NCBI RefSeq assembly: GCF_000016425.1
Contig: NC_009380.1
Location: 1,430,144 to 1,494,143, forward strand
Origin: Salinispora tropica CNB-440
GTDB taxonomy: Bacteria > Actinomycetota > Actinomycetes > Mycobacteriales > Micromonosporaceae
Length of the DNA: 64,000 nucleotides
Direction of reading: 5' to 3'
Shown here: positions 42,903 through 50,218 of the stretch, piece by piece
How the letters are laid out: every line of letters starts with the position of its first letter
Position numbering within the stretch: position 1 is the first letter of the stretch
Position numbers and translations under genes: made by a program
The notes under the pieces: generated by a model
What the model was told of the DNA's origin: nothing
Databases searched by the model: none
Seen by the model: only the letters and a program-made list of their open reading frames with translations

Positions 42903-42947
42903 GACCCTCGACCGGGGCCGGCAGGTGCCGGTAACCATCCGAGGGTC
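42903..42947 (+). ncRNA. structured leader upstream of rplS (L19 leader candidate)
   Basis: An outer stem (GACCCTCG 42903-42910 with CGAGGGTC 42940-42947) encloses an inner perfect hairpin (CCGGC-AGGT-GCCGG, 42918-42931). It lies 60 bp before the L19 start and 40 bp after trmD. L19 mRNA leaders with autoregulatory structure are known in bacteria. Whether this belongs to a known class cannot be judged without a covariance model. Confidence 0.45.
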
Positions 42948-43006
42948 AGAATCACCCATTCGCGCATCGACTGACGATGCGCCGTGAGCCTCGCGAGGAC
43001 GCAGCG

Positions 43007-43363
43007 ATGAACATCCTGGACGCGCTAGACGCCCAGTCGAAGCGGACCGACCTTCCCGATTTCCGCGCCGGTGACACCGTCAAGGTGCACGCACGGGTCG
43101 TCGAGGGAAACCGGTCCCGGGTCCAGATCTTCCAGGGCGTCGTCATCCGTCGGCAGGGTGACGGTCTGCGGGAGACCTTCCTGGTCCGCAAGATCAGCTT
43201 CGGGGTGGGCGTCGAGCGTACCTACCCGGTCAACAGCCCGGCCATCGACCGCATTGAGGTCGTGACCCGCGGTGATGTCCGGAGGGCCAAGCTCTACTAC
43301 CTCCGTGAGCTGCGCGGCAAGAAGGCGAAGATCAAGGAGAAGCGGGAGAAGCAGCCGAGCTGA
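43007..43363 (+). CDS. rplS: 50S ribosomal protein L19
   Basis: This 118-residue protein lies at the 30S-50S interface. It shows [72 protein letters not shown] and [23 protein letters not shown] 43007 (with GAGG upstream) fits the family start. A longer in-frame start at 42977 is rejected. Confidence 0.97.
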   Translation: MNILDALDAQSKRTDLPDFRAGDTVKVHARVVEGNRSRVQIFQGVVIRRQGDGLRETFLVRKISFGVGVERTYPVNSPAIDRIEVVTRGDVRRAKLYYLRELRGKKAKIKEKREKQPS

Positions 43364-43481
43364 CATCGTGCTGCACCACGCAGCCTGAGCTGCGCGTATG
43401 TTGTACGAACCGGAGGACACCACCCGGGGCGTACCAGCGCGGCCAGATGCCCCCGCCCAGCGGCGGGAGAGGTGTCCACTG

Positions 43482-43514
43482 CCGTCCGGCGACCTCGACC
43501 AGGTCTCCGGACGG
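43482..43514 (+). terminator. hairpin between rplS and first lepB
   Basis: Outer arms CCGTCCGG/CCGGACGG are perfect, and an inner ACCT/AGGT pair extends the stem. It lies about 120 bp after rplS and 30 bp before lepB, so it may be a partial terminator or an mRNA-processing site. Confidence 0.5.
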
Positions 43515-43545
43515 TAGTGTCATTTCTGCGGACCGGGGAGGCGTG

Positions 43546-44415
43546 GTGCAGACGCGCGACGAGGACGGCGCGGTCGACCCGCGGCGTCGCCGGGCCCGGC
43601 GACGCCGCCGCCCGATGCCGCTCTGGCAGGAGTTGCCGCTGCTGCTGACGGTCGCGTTCTGCCTCGCGGTGCTGATCCGTACCTTCCTGCTTCAGGCGTT
43701 CTTCATTCCCTCCAGCTCGATGACGGAGACGCTCCTCGTCGGGGACCGGGTGCTGGTCAACAAGGTCGTCTACGACGTACGGGACCCGGTGCGGGGAGAG
43801 GTGGTGGTCTTCCGCGGCACCGAGCGGTGGGCCGCCCCACTCGACGAGGAGTCCGAGACCGGGTTCCTACGCCGGCTCACCGCCACCTTCGGCGACCTGG
43901 TGGGGGTCGGCGGCCCCGGCGAGAAGGACTTCATCAAGCGGGTCATCGGGCTACCGGGTGACCGGGTGAGCTGCTGCGACGAGCAGGGGCGGGTGCTCGT
44001 CAACGGCATGGGCATCAACGAGCCGTACGTGTGGCGCGACTCGCCGCTGGACCTCCCGCCGAATCCGGGTGAGTGCCGCGCGCGTCGCTTCGACGAGGTG
44101 ATCGTCCCGCCTGGGCAGCTCTTCGTGCTGGGCGACAACCGGCTGGTCTCCCAGGACGCCCGCTGTCAGGGCCCGGTGCCGATCGACAATGTGGTCGGAC
44201 GGGCGTTCGGCGTGGTATGGCCATCGTCGCGGTGGGGCGCACTCTCCACACCGGAGACCTTCGCGAACGTTCCGGCCTCGGTGGGTTTCCCGACCAGCGG
44301 GCCACCGCCGGTCGCGCCGAGCCCCGAGGGTGGCGTGCTGCTGCTCCTTCCGCTTCCGGCCGCGTGGCTCAGTTCTCGCGCGTTCCGTCCGGTGCCGCCC
44401 AGCTCGGCAACGTAG
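43546..44415 (+). CDS. lepB: signal peptidase I (first copy)
   Basis: The 289-residue protein is a membrane serine/lysine protease that removes signal peptides. After a very basic N-terminus ([11 protein letters not shown]) comes a membrane helix (ELPLLLTVAFCLAVLIRTFLL). The catalytic Ser is in IPSSSMTETL and the catalytic Lys in GEKDFIKRVIGLPGDRV. Later boxes are VIVPPGQLFVLGDNR and VVGRAFGVVWP. A C-terminal hydrophobic stretch (GGVLLLLPLPAAWLS) suggests a second membrane segment. The start is uncertain: GTG 43543 or 43546 lies right after GGGGAGG, and ATG 43615 is another option. Confidence 0.92.
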   Translation: MQTRDEDGAVDPRRRRARRRRRPMPLWQELPLLLTVAFCLAVLIRTFLLQAFFIPSSSMTETLLVGDRVLVNKVVYDVRDPVRGEVVVFRGTERWAAPLDEESETGFLRRLTATFGDLVGVGGPGEKDFIKRVIGLPGDRVSCCDEQGRVLVNGMGINEPYVWRDSPLDLPPNPGECRARRFDEVIVPPGQLFVLGDNRLVSQDARCQGPVPIDNVVGRAFGVVWPSSRWGALSTPETFANVPASVGFPTSGPPPVAPSPEGGVLLLLPLPAAWLSSRAFRPVPPSSAT

Positions 44416-44418
44416 GCT
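44413..44418 (+). promoter_or_regulatory. -10 element (TAGGCT) for leaderless second lepB mRNA
   Basis: TAGGCT overlaps the stop of the first signal peptidase gene and ends seven bases before GTG 44426. No ribosome site is present. Confidence 0.45.
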
Positions 44419-44425
44419 CCTTTCC

Positions 44426-45067
44426 GTGATTGACGAGCAGACCGACAAGTCCCGCAACTCCTTCTGGAAGGAGCTGCCAATTCTCCTGGGCGTGGCGATT
44501 CTGGTCGCGGTGCTGGTACGTGCCTTTGTGCTGCAGACCTTCTTCATCCCGTCGCCGTCGATGGAGAACACCCTCCAGATCGACGATCGGGTGCTGGTCA
44601 ACAAGCTGGTGTACGACTTCCGCTCGCCGAAACGAGGCGAGGTGGTCGTCTTCAAGGCGCCGACCTCGTGGAGCGGCAACCCGGACGGTGAGGACTTCAT
44701 CAAGCGGGTCATCGGCATCGGCGGCGACCACGTGGTCTGCTGCGACGAGCAGGGGCGGATCACGATCAACGGGGTTGCCCTGGACGAGCCCTACCTCTAC
44801 TCCGTCGGCGGCGAGCGGGACCAGCCCGCCGACCAGGACTTCGATGTGACCGTCCCACGGGGGCGACTGTGGGTGATGGGCGACCACCGGTCAGCCTCGG
44901 GCGACTCGTTGCAGCACTGGCAGCAGTCGGGGGAGGACGTCCAGGAGGCGACCATCCCCGAGGATCGTCTCGTCGGCCGCGCCTTCACGATCTTCTGGCC
45001 GCTGGACCGGGCGCGCTGGCTGAGCGTGCCCGAGCAGTACGGCCCCATTCCCCGACCCGGAACCTGA
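44426..45067 (+). CDS. lepB: signal peptidase I (second copy)
   Basis: The 213-residue paralog has one N-terminal membrane helix (ELPILLGVAILVAVLVRAFVLQ). The catalytic Ser is in IPSPSMENTLQIDDRVLVNKLVYDF, the Lys in DGEDFIKRVIGIGGDHVV, and the boxes VPRGRLWVMGDHRSASGDS and LVGRAFTIFWPLDR follow. It lacks the C-terminal hydrophobic segment of its neighbour. Tandem signal peptidases at this locus are known in Streptomyces (sipW-Z). The two copies may share or divide substrates. Confidence 0.93.
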   Translation: MIDEQTDKSRNSFWKELPILLGVAILVAVLVRAFVLQTFFIPSPSMENTLQIDDRVLVNKLVYDFRSPKRGEVVVFKAPTSWSGNPDGEDFIKRVIGIGGDHVVCCDEQGRITINGVALDEPYLYSVGGERDQPADQDFDVTVPRGRLWVMGDHRSASGDSLQHWQQSGEDVQEATIPEDRLVGRAFTIFWPLDRARWLSVPEQYGPIPRPGT

Positions 45068-45125
45068 GCCGGTGGGCCCGGTAGGCCCGGTAGGCGATAG
45101 CGGTGGCGTCTGGCAGGCTGGGACG

Positions 45126-45239
45126 GTGACCGCCGCCCATGTCCTCCGTTGCCCCGCCCGGGTGTTGCTCGTCGCCGTGCCCGGCCGTCTCCTGCTCGTC
45201 GAGCCGTGGGCGGGCGTGGACAGGGGCGGGCCGTGCTGA
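45126..45239 (+). pseudogene. 37-codon ORF resembling the start of a NUDIX protein
   Basis: A frame from GTG 45126 encodes 37 residues with ARVLLVAVPGRLLLVEP, similar in pattern to the first beta strands of NUDIX hydrolases (RVLLVDxxGRVLLL). It stops just after the rnhB start and overlaps it by seven bases. A CAGGCT -10-like element ends six bases before the GTG. No NUDIX box follows, so it may be a relic or merely a translational-coupling peptide. Identification is tentative. Confidence 0.3.
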
Positions 45240-46045
45240 CGCCGCCGCGTACCGTGGTCCGCCGTGACGGCGGGCTCTACGCGCTGGAGCGTGCCCTGCA
45301 ACGACGCGGATTTCGGCAGGTGGCCGGCGCCGACGAGGCCGGCAGGGGCGCCTGCGCCGGCCCTCTGGTGGCCGCCGCTGCCATCCTGCCCCCGGGGCGG
45401 CGAGGGGAAGTCGACGGGCTCGCCGACTCCAAGCTCCTCACCCCGGCCAGCCGAGAGCGGGTGTACGCGGAGGTCATCGCCCGGGCGTCGGCGTACGCGG
45501 TGGTGGTGATCCCGGCGGCGGAGGTCGACCTGCGCGGACTGCACGTGTGCAACCTCGCGGCGATGCGTCGTGCGTTGGCGTCGCTTGCCACCCCACCGGA
45601 GTACGTGCTGACCGACGGCTTCGGGGTGGATGGTCTGGACGTACCCGGGTTGGCGGTCTGGAAAGGTGACCGGGTAGCGGCCTGTGTGGCGGCAGCCAGC
45701 GTGCTGGCCAAGGTCACCCGAGATCGGATCATGGTGGAGCTGGACCTGGAGTTCCCCGGTTACGGGTTCGCGGAGCACAAGGGCTACATCACTGCCGAGC
45801 ACTCGGCTGCGCTGCGGGAACGTGGGCCGTGCCCGGAACACCGGTTTTCGTACGTCAATGTCGCCACCGTGTCCGGCCGGCAGGGGGCTCCGCCCCGAGC
45901 TCGTCGACCGCTGGTCGCCGAGGCCGACGAGGCGATGGAACGCGCTGGGGTGGTAAAGGGTACCGTCGGCGTGGCGTTGGGCGAGCGGCCCTGGGCTGGG
46001 GCGTCGGTGGGGAATGATGTGGCCATGGAAGGCGGGATGGGATGA
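45233..46045 (+). CDS. rnhB: ribonuclease HII
   Basis: This 270-residue enzyme removes ribonucleotides and RNA primers from DNA. It shows VAGADEAGRGACAGPLVAAAAIL (first catalytic Asp-Glu), LADSKLLTPASRERVY, VLTDGF (third acidic site), VAACVAAASVLAKVTRDRIM and the C-terminal FAEHKGYITAEHSAALRERGPCPEHR. The N-terminus carries about 30 extra residues. GTG 45233 is the most upstream start that avoids a longer overlap. The tail beyond residue 225 is not conserved. Its stop overlaps the DUF2469 start. Confidence 0.94.
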   Translation: MLTPPRTVVRRDGGLYALERALQRRGFRQVAGADEAGRGACAGPLVAAAAILPPGRRGEVDGLADSKLLTPASRERVYAEVIARASAYAVVVIPAAEVDLRGLHVCNLAAMRRALASLATPPEYVLTDGFGVDGLDVPGLAVWKGDRVAACVAAASVLAKVTRDRIMVELDLEFPGYGFAEHKGYITAEHSAALRERGPCPEHRFSYVNVATVSGRQGAPPRARRPLVAEADEAMERAGVVKGTVGVALGERPWAGASVGNDVAMEGGMG

Positions 46046-46365
46046 GCGCGGAAGATCTCGAAAAGTACGAGACGGAGATGGAGCTGCAGCTCTACCGGGA
46101 GTACCGCGACATCGTCCGCCAGTTCTCCTACGTTGTGGAGACCGAGCGTCGGTTCTATCTGGCGAATCAGGTCGACCTGCACGTGCGTAACTCGGACGGT
46201 GAGGTCTACTTCGAGGTCGAGATGCATGATGCATGGGTGTGGGACATGTACCGTCCTGCCCGGTTCGTCAAGAACGTCCGGGTAATGACGTTCAAGGACG
46301 TCAATGTGGAGGAGCTGGAGAAGCCGGATATCTCGCTGCCGGCTGATTCGGGGTTCGGCAGCTGA
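46042..46365 (+). CDS. DUF2469 protein
   Basis: The 107-residue acidic protein MSAEDLEKYETEMELQLYRE... belongs to DUF2469, which follows rnhB in most actinobacteria. It has a helical start (REYRDIVRQFSYVVETERRFYLA) and strand-rich middle (EVYFEVEMHDAWVWDMYRPARFVKNVRVMTFKDVNVEEL). Function is unknown. The ATG overlaps the rnhB stop (ATGA). Confidence 0.9.
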   Translation: MSAEDLEKYETEMELQLYREYRDIVRQFSYVVETERRFYLANQVDLHVRNSDGEVYFEVEMHDAWVWDMYRPARFVKNVRVMTFKDVNVEELEKPDISLPADSGFGS

Positions 46366-46596
46366 TCCTCCGAAGCTAGCTGCCCCTGGCCGTGGCTGGC
46401 CCTTCCGTTCCCTACCATCGGGCCCAATGCCCGCCGTCCGTCCGGATGGGCACGTCACCCCGATCCCACTGTCGGGCTCAGCATCCGTCGCCCTGACGGC
46501 GCTGTCGCCCAGGTCCCAGAGTCGGGCCCGGACGGCCTCGTCTAGCAGATCGCATCGCTCTCCGTAGTTTCTCCACAGTGTAGTGGCTATCCACAG
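46366..46596. other. intergenic region
   Basis: No gene is supported in this 230-bp segment. It is ordinary GC-rich sequence with only small hairpins such as CCGTC-GCCCT-GACGG, and should contain the promoter of the M23 peptidase gene. Confidence 0.3.
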
Positions 46597-47238
46597 GTGA
46601 TCAGGGCGGGGGCGGCCGTCGACCTGCTGTCCGGGCAGGCTGCCGCCATGGAGCCGTCACCGATCCTCGCCATTGTGCTCAGCGCCGGGCTGGTCACCAC
46701 GCCCGCCGTGCCCGCATCGCCGTTGGTGGAGCCCATGTCGCCCGTGGTGGGGCCCACGTTGCCTGGGGTTGGTTCCACGCCGGCTGCAGCGGGTTCCCCA
46801 TCGCGCCGGGTGGTCCCGACCTTCCGGTGGCCGCTGCCGGGGGAGCCGCCGGTCGTGCGGCGGTTCGACCCACCGCCGCAGCCCTGGTTGCCCGGCCACC
46901 GCGGCGTTGACCTGGCTGCCGGAGCCGGTACGCCAGTGTTGTCGGCGGGCGACGGTGTGGTCACCTTCGCCGGTGCCGTGGCCGGCCGTCCAGTGGTCAC
47001 GGTGGGGCACGCCAATGGCCTACGGACCACCTACGAGCCGGTGCACCCCGTCGTTGAGGTTGGCACTCCGGTCCTGGCTGGAGTGCCGATCGGTCGTCTG
47101 CGGGCCGGGCACCCGGGCTGCGCGGCTCCAGCATGCCTGCACTGGGGTCTGCGCCGAGGCGACACCTATCTGGACCCGTTGGCGCTGCTCGGTCGGGGGC
47201 CGGTGCGGCTGCTGCCACTCGATGGGGCGCTTCGGTAG
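46597..47238 (+). CDS. secreted M23-family peptidase (LytM-type)
   Basis: The 213-residue protein has an N-terminal hydrophobic stretch (EPSPILAIVLSAGLVTTPAVPASP) that reads as a signal peptide. After a Pro-rich linker the peptidase domain runs from FRWPLPGEPPVVRRFDPP to the end. Metal-ligand motifs are GHRGVDLAAGAGTPVLSAGDGVVTF (HxxxD) and CLHWGLRRGDTYLDPL (final H). M23 enzymes cleave cross-bridges or stem peptides of peptidoglycan, or activate amidases. The start could be GTG 46597 or ATG 46648, and neither has a strong ribosome site. Confidence 0.85.
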   Translation: MIRAGAAVDLLSGQAAAMEPSPILAIVLSAGLVTTPAVPASPLVEPMSPVVGPTLPGVGSTPAAAGSPSRRVVPTFRWPLPGEPPVVRRFDPPPQPWLPGHRGVDLAAGAGTPVLSAGDGVVTFAGAVAGRPVVTVGHANGLRTTYEPVHPVVEVGTPVLAGVPIGRLRAGHPGCAAPACLHWGLRRGDTYLDPLALLGRGPVRLLPLDGALR

Positions 47239-47492
47239 CCGGTCGCGCCGGCTGGTCGTTCGGCGTTTCGAGTTTCTAGACATTATAAGGTGTTTTAGGC
47301 ATGCATACACGATTTTAATAGTTCCGAAGTTTGTTGAAGTGTAAATCTCTTATAGAGGCAGGAAGTTACTGAATGAGCCACTTTCGTCGTGACGGTGCAG
47401 GTCACGGGCGGTGCGGGGGGGGGTCCAGGTAGGACGAGGCTCCACGGTAAGACAGCAATCGACCAAGATCAGATGCCCCAACCGGGAGCCTC
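47239..47492. other. AT-rich junction at the left edge of the accessory pocket
   Basis: Bases 47265-47400 are strikingly AT-rich for this genome (GACATTATAAGGTGTTTTAG, GATTTTAATAGTTCCG, GTGTAAATCTCTTATAGAGG). A G-rich run (47414-47423) and the left end of the IS remnant follow. No gene is supported. Confidence 0.5.
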
Positions 47493-47508
47493 GTGGTGCT
47501 GTCTTACC
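47436..47508. repeat. two interleaved inverted repeats at the IS remnant
   Basis: GAGGCTCC (47436) pairs with GGAGCCTC (47485), and GGTAAGACAGCA (47446) pairs with TGCTGTCTTACC (47497). The order is A-B-A'-B', not nested, so RNA could form a pseudoknot. The last arm lies inside the first codons of the transposase fragment. Confidence 0.6.
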
Positions 47509-47843
47509 CTGCCGCGATTCCGTTGTCCACCCGCAGCCTGAACCACCTCGCCGCCCTCATCCGATCCCGCCGCCAGCATCGACGGTCCCGGTGGCGACGC
47601 CTCGACCCCGGTCGGCAAGCCCTGCTCGCCCTGGCCCACCTGCGTAACGGCGACACCCTGACCTGCCTGGCCGCCGGATTCGAGATCGGCGTCACGACGG
47701 CCTGGGCCTGGGGGGTGGGCCGCAGGTGGCGGGTAGTACCTGATCAGGGCGGGGTGCCGGCGACCGTGTCCGGCGACTGGCTCTGCGCCTCGGCCACAGC
47801 AGCCGCCTCGTTGCCAGGACGGCGATGCTCATGGCGATCCTGA
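47493..47843 (+). pseudogene. truncated IS5-type transposase fragment
   Basis: From GTG 47493 the frame encodes VLSYPAAIPLSTRSLNHLAA, then LDPGRQALLALAHLRNGDTLTCLAAGFEIGVTTAW. This is the N-terminal helix-turn-helix region of IS5-family (IS112-like) transposases. After about residue 70 the similarity stops (WAWGVGRRWR...) and the DDE catalytic domain is absent, so the gene is deleted or frameshifted. Family name is from recognition, not a search. Confidence 0.7.
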
Positions 47844-48567
47844 CCTCACCCGAGGTGGACGTCATGACAGCGGCGGATCCGGCTTACTCTGGCGGTGCGG
47901 ACTGCACAACCAGCGCCGCGCCCATGCCGCGCCGAGTCAGAAGCCGGTGCCCCGGCCCGGCCGCCAGCCGATACGCACCGGTACCCGTGCCTATCAATGC
48001 ATCGACTGTCCGTAGCCCCGTCCATCGTCACACACCCCGCCGGTATCCCCGCTGTCGAGGGCGCGGGCGAGCCTGGTGCGGACCATCTGGACCTTGGTAC
48101 CACGACCGTGCCTTCGACTGTGTCAATCAGCCATCAGGTTTGCTGTCTAACGCGGGGTGACAAAGGGTGTATCGCAGTTGGTGCTCCTTCTCAGCGCGTT
48201 CCTTCAGGTGGGTCTCGTGGCGTTGTCCCGTCAGGCGGCTGGCTTGCGGCCGGTTCGCCACTCGACTCGACTGACCGCGGGCATGGGGTAGGTCGACACC
48301 GGGGTGTCGGTGTACGCGGCGTCGCCCCCGAACCTCTCCCCGATCCGGTCAAACCTGAGATTAACCCACAATACCGGCTAAAGCGTGGATACTGTGACGC
48401 CTGACAGCGCTCGTGAACGAACCTCGTATACCCGTACATCCGGCTGGGTCTCGTATGGGGCGTGCACTGCCGGTATCGCTTGGCGTCGGCGGAACCTCGA
48501 GTCCACGGCGCCGGCTGAATGCAAGGGGTTCCGAGACGCAAATCTTCACACCCAGGAAGTGATGCTG
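47844..48567. other. gene-poor stretch downstream of the IS remnant
   Basis: This 720-bp stretch holds no convincing gene. A 44-codon frame (48157-48291) with one hydrophobic helix (LVLLLSAFLQVGLVALS) lacks a ribosome site. TGCTGTCTAACG at 48141-48152 matches the IS-side repeat TGCTGTCTTACC at ten of twelve bases and could mark the other end of a decayed element. The promoter of the nucleoside hydrolase gene is expected near 48360-48560. Confidence 0.35.
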
Positions 48568-49965
48568 ATGTGGAAAATGATACGTCCGACGTTCAGAAGC
48601 GCGTCCACGATTGCCGCCGGGGCGCTCGCCTGCACCGTGGCTGTTGGTGTCGCGGGCAGTGCACCACACGCGCTCGCGGATCCCACGTCGCCGCTAATGC
48701 CGGGGAACTCTCCAACGGTACAAAATCACGGTTGGGGTACCCCCGATGGCGGTGGCCGGTTGGTCCCGCCCTACTACTCCGAGGAGCATCACTATCCGGA
48801 TAGTCGCCACCGCGAACCCGTAATCTTCTCGACTGACATGTCGATGGGGTTGACCACGGGGGCCCGAAATGGAATGTCCACCTCGGTCCCTGACATCGAT
48901 GACTCGTACGCGCTCGCCCTTGCGCTGGCCAACGGGGTTGATGTGCGAGGTGTGGTGACAACCATGGGAAACTCGATGGTCAAACCGACCATGGTTACCG
49001 CCCAGGCAACAGTTGACGCCCTCGGTGCGGATGTGCCCGTGGTGCAAGGGGCAGAGGTCTGGTTGCCGGTAGAGGCCCAGCAGACCACCGGTGGCGTGGA
49101 TCTGACCGGTACCTGCGTCAACGATGGCGTCCGGTTCATGGCCGACCAGCTGCGGGAGACGGGCGGGTTGACGATCCTGGCGATCGGTCCGTTGACCGAC
49201 GTGGCGTGTCTGGCCATGAACTTTCCGGAAGAGGCCGCCCTCATCTCCCGGATTGTCGCCCTCGTCGGCAGTAAGCCGACGACAGTGTTCGAGCTGTTCG
49301 GGACCCCGTTGGTTGACTTCAACTACATTATGGACCCTCGTGCCGAGCAGGTCATACTAGAGGAAACGAACATTCCTTTCACGGCCATCACCTTCGACCT
49401 CTCCTCTCTGGCGCCGATCCCGATCCCGGAATTGGAGCGGTTGGCCAGTAGCTCGGACCCGCTCGCACGTTTCTACGGCGAGTCGTCGATGCCACGCCTG
49501 GAGATGCTGAAGGAGATAGACTTCGGTCCTGCATATCCGATCTTTGACGCCGCCGCCGCATGGCATCTCATTCGGCCGCAAGACCAGGTATGTCAGCAGG
49601 CCGGATATCGACTGCAGACCGGATCGCCGGCAACGGCGCAGGCCGGAGAGACGGATATCTACGACTGGTTCTCGCCCGAGATCACCGAAACTCGGCAGGT
49701 TCTTTCGTGTACGGGCTTCACGAGTAAGGAAGCGGCAGGCCGCTACCAGAACGCGATCCTTCGGGCCGTTGGCGGAGTTGGATGGTCCGATCAGGACGTC
49801 CCCCTGAACGATGAGAGCCCCCTGCGGACCGACGAATGGGCCGCGCCGACCGAGGAGCGCGCCGCGCGGACCGATGAGCGGGCTGCGCCGACCGACGAGG
49901 GCACGTTGCCGACCGATGAGGGCGTCGGGCGGATTGACGAGGGTGCCGACCGGGCGCCCTGGTGA
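48568..49965 (+). CDS. secreted inosine-uridine nucleoside hydrolase-like protein
   Basis: The 465-residue protein has a signal peptide (RSASTIAAGALACTVAVGVAGSAPHALA). A nucleoside hydrolase fold follows: VIFSTDMSMG...VPDIDDSYALALALA for the Ca-binding Asp cluster, VVTTMGNS, VPVVQGAEVW, GGLTILAIGPLTDVACL and NYIMDPRAEQVIL. Between the first Asp and the DIDD pair there is an inserted loop (about fifteen residues). The C-terminus is a heptad array with T/I-D/E-E at fixed spacing (49825-49950, six 21-bp units). ATG 48568 has AGGAAG eight bases upstream. Codon and base use look less GC-rich than the flanking core genes, consistent with acquisition. Confidence 0.8.
   Translation: MWKMIRPTFRSASTIAAGALACTVAVGVAGSAPHALADPTSPLMPGNSPTVQNHGWGTPDGGGRLVPPYYSEEHHYPDSRHREPVIFSTDMSMGLTTGARNGMSTSVPDIDDSYALALALANGVDVRGVVTTMGNSMVKPTMVTAQATVDALGADVPVVQGAEVWLPVEAQQTTGGVDLTGTCVNDGVRFMADQLRETGGLTILAIGPLTDVACLAMNFPEEAALISRIVALVGSKPTTVFELFGTPLVDFNYIMDPRAEQVILEETNIPFTAITFDLSSLAPIPIPELERLASSSDPLARFYGESSMPRLEMLKEIDFGPAYPIFDAAAAWHLIRPQDQVCQQAGYRLQTGSPATAQAGETDIYDWFSPEITETRQVLSCTGFTSKEAAGRYQNAILRAVGGVGWSDQDVPLNDESPLRTDEWAAPTEERAARTDERAAPTDEGTLPTDEGVGRIDEGADRAPW
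49825..49950 (+). repeat. 21-bp tandem repeat coding acidic heptads
   Basis: Six imperfect 21-bp units encode RTDEWAA, PTEERAA, RTDERAA, PTDEGTL, PTDEGVG and RIDEGAD. A degenerate unit (LNDESPL) precedes them. They form the C-terminal tail of the nucleoside hydrolase. Confidence 0.8.
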
Positions 49966-50064
49966 GCCTCGGTGGAGCAACCACTTCGGGGAGAGAGGCT
50001 GAGTCGACGGCAGGGCGGTTCAGCGCTGCGACCTGATTGAGTACCGGGAACGCGTGCCAAGCAA

Positions 50065-50105
50065 CGGGTTACGTCCTCACGCCACCGGGCTGGGGACGTA
50101 ACCCG
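50065..50105. terminator. terminator between nucleoside hydrolase gene and xerC
   Basis: Perfect twelve-base arms CGGGTTACGTCC and GGACGTAACCCG enclose a seventeen-base loop. It is located between the two convergent genes. Confidence 0.65.
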
Positions 50106-50218
50106 TGCCGCGTCAGTGCTCGCCCACCGTGGCCGTGGGAACGTCGCGGGTGGGCGGCGGATGCCCACGGGGCTCCCGCACGAGGGTGATCGTGCGGGCG
50201 TCGCGGCAGGCCGCCGGC

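Noticed and set aside
46571..46591. DnaA-box-like TATCCACAG before the M23 gene
   Set aside because: Only one imperfect copy without clustered boxes or AT-rich unwinding DNA; not an origin.
47825..48160. Open frame after the transposase fragment as a second transposase part
   Set aside because: Its translation shows no DDE motif or IS5 C-terminal similarity that I can recognise.
48157..48291. 44-codon frame with a hydrophobic helix
   Set aside because: No ribosome site or -10 element and it lies in decayed DNA; mentioned only in the gap description.
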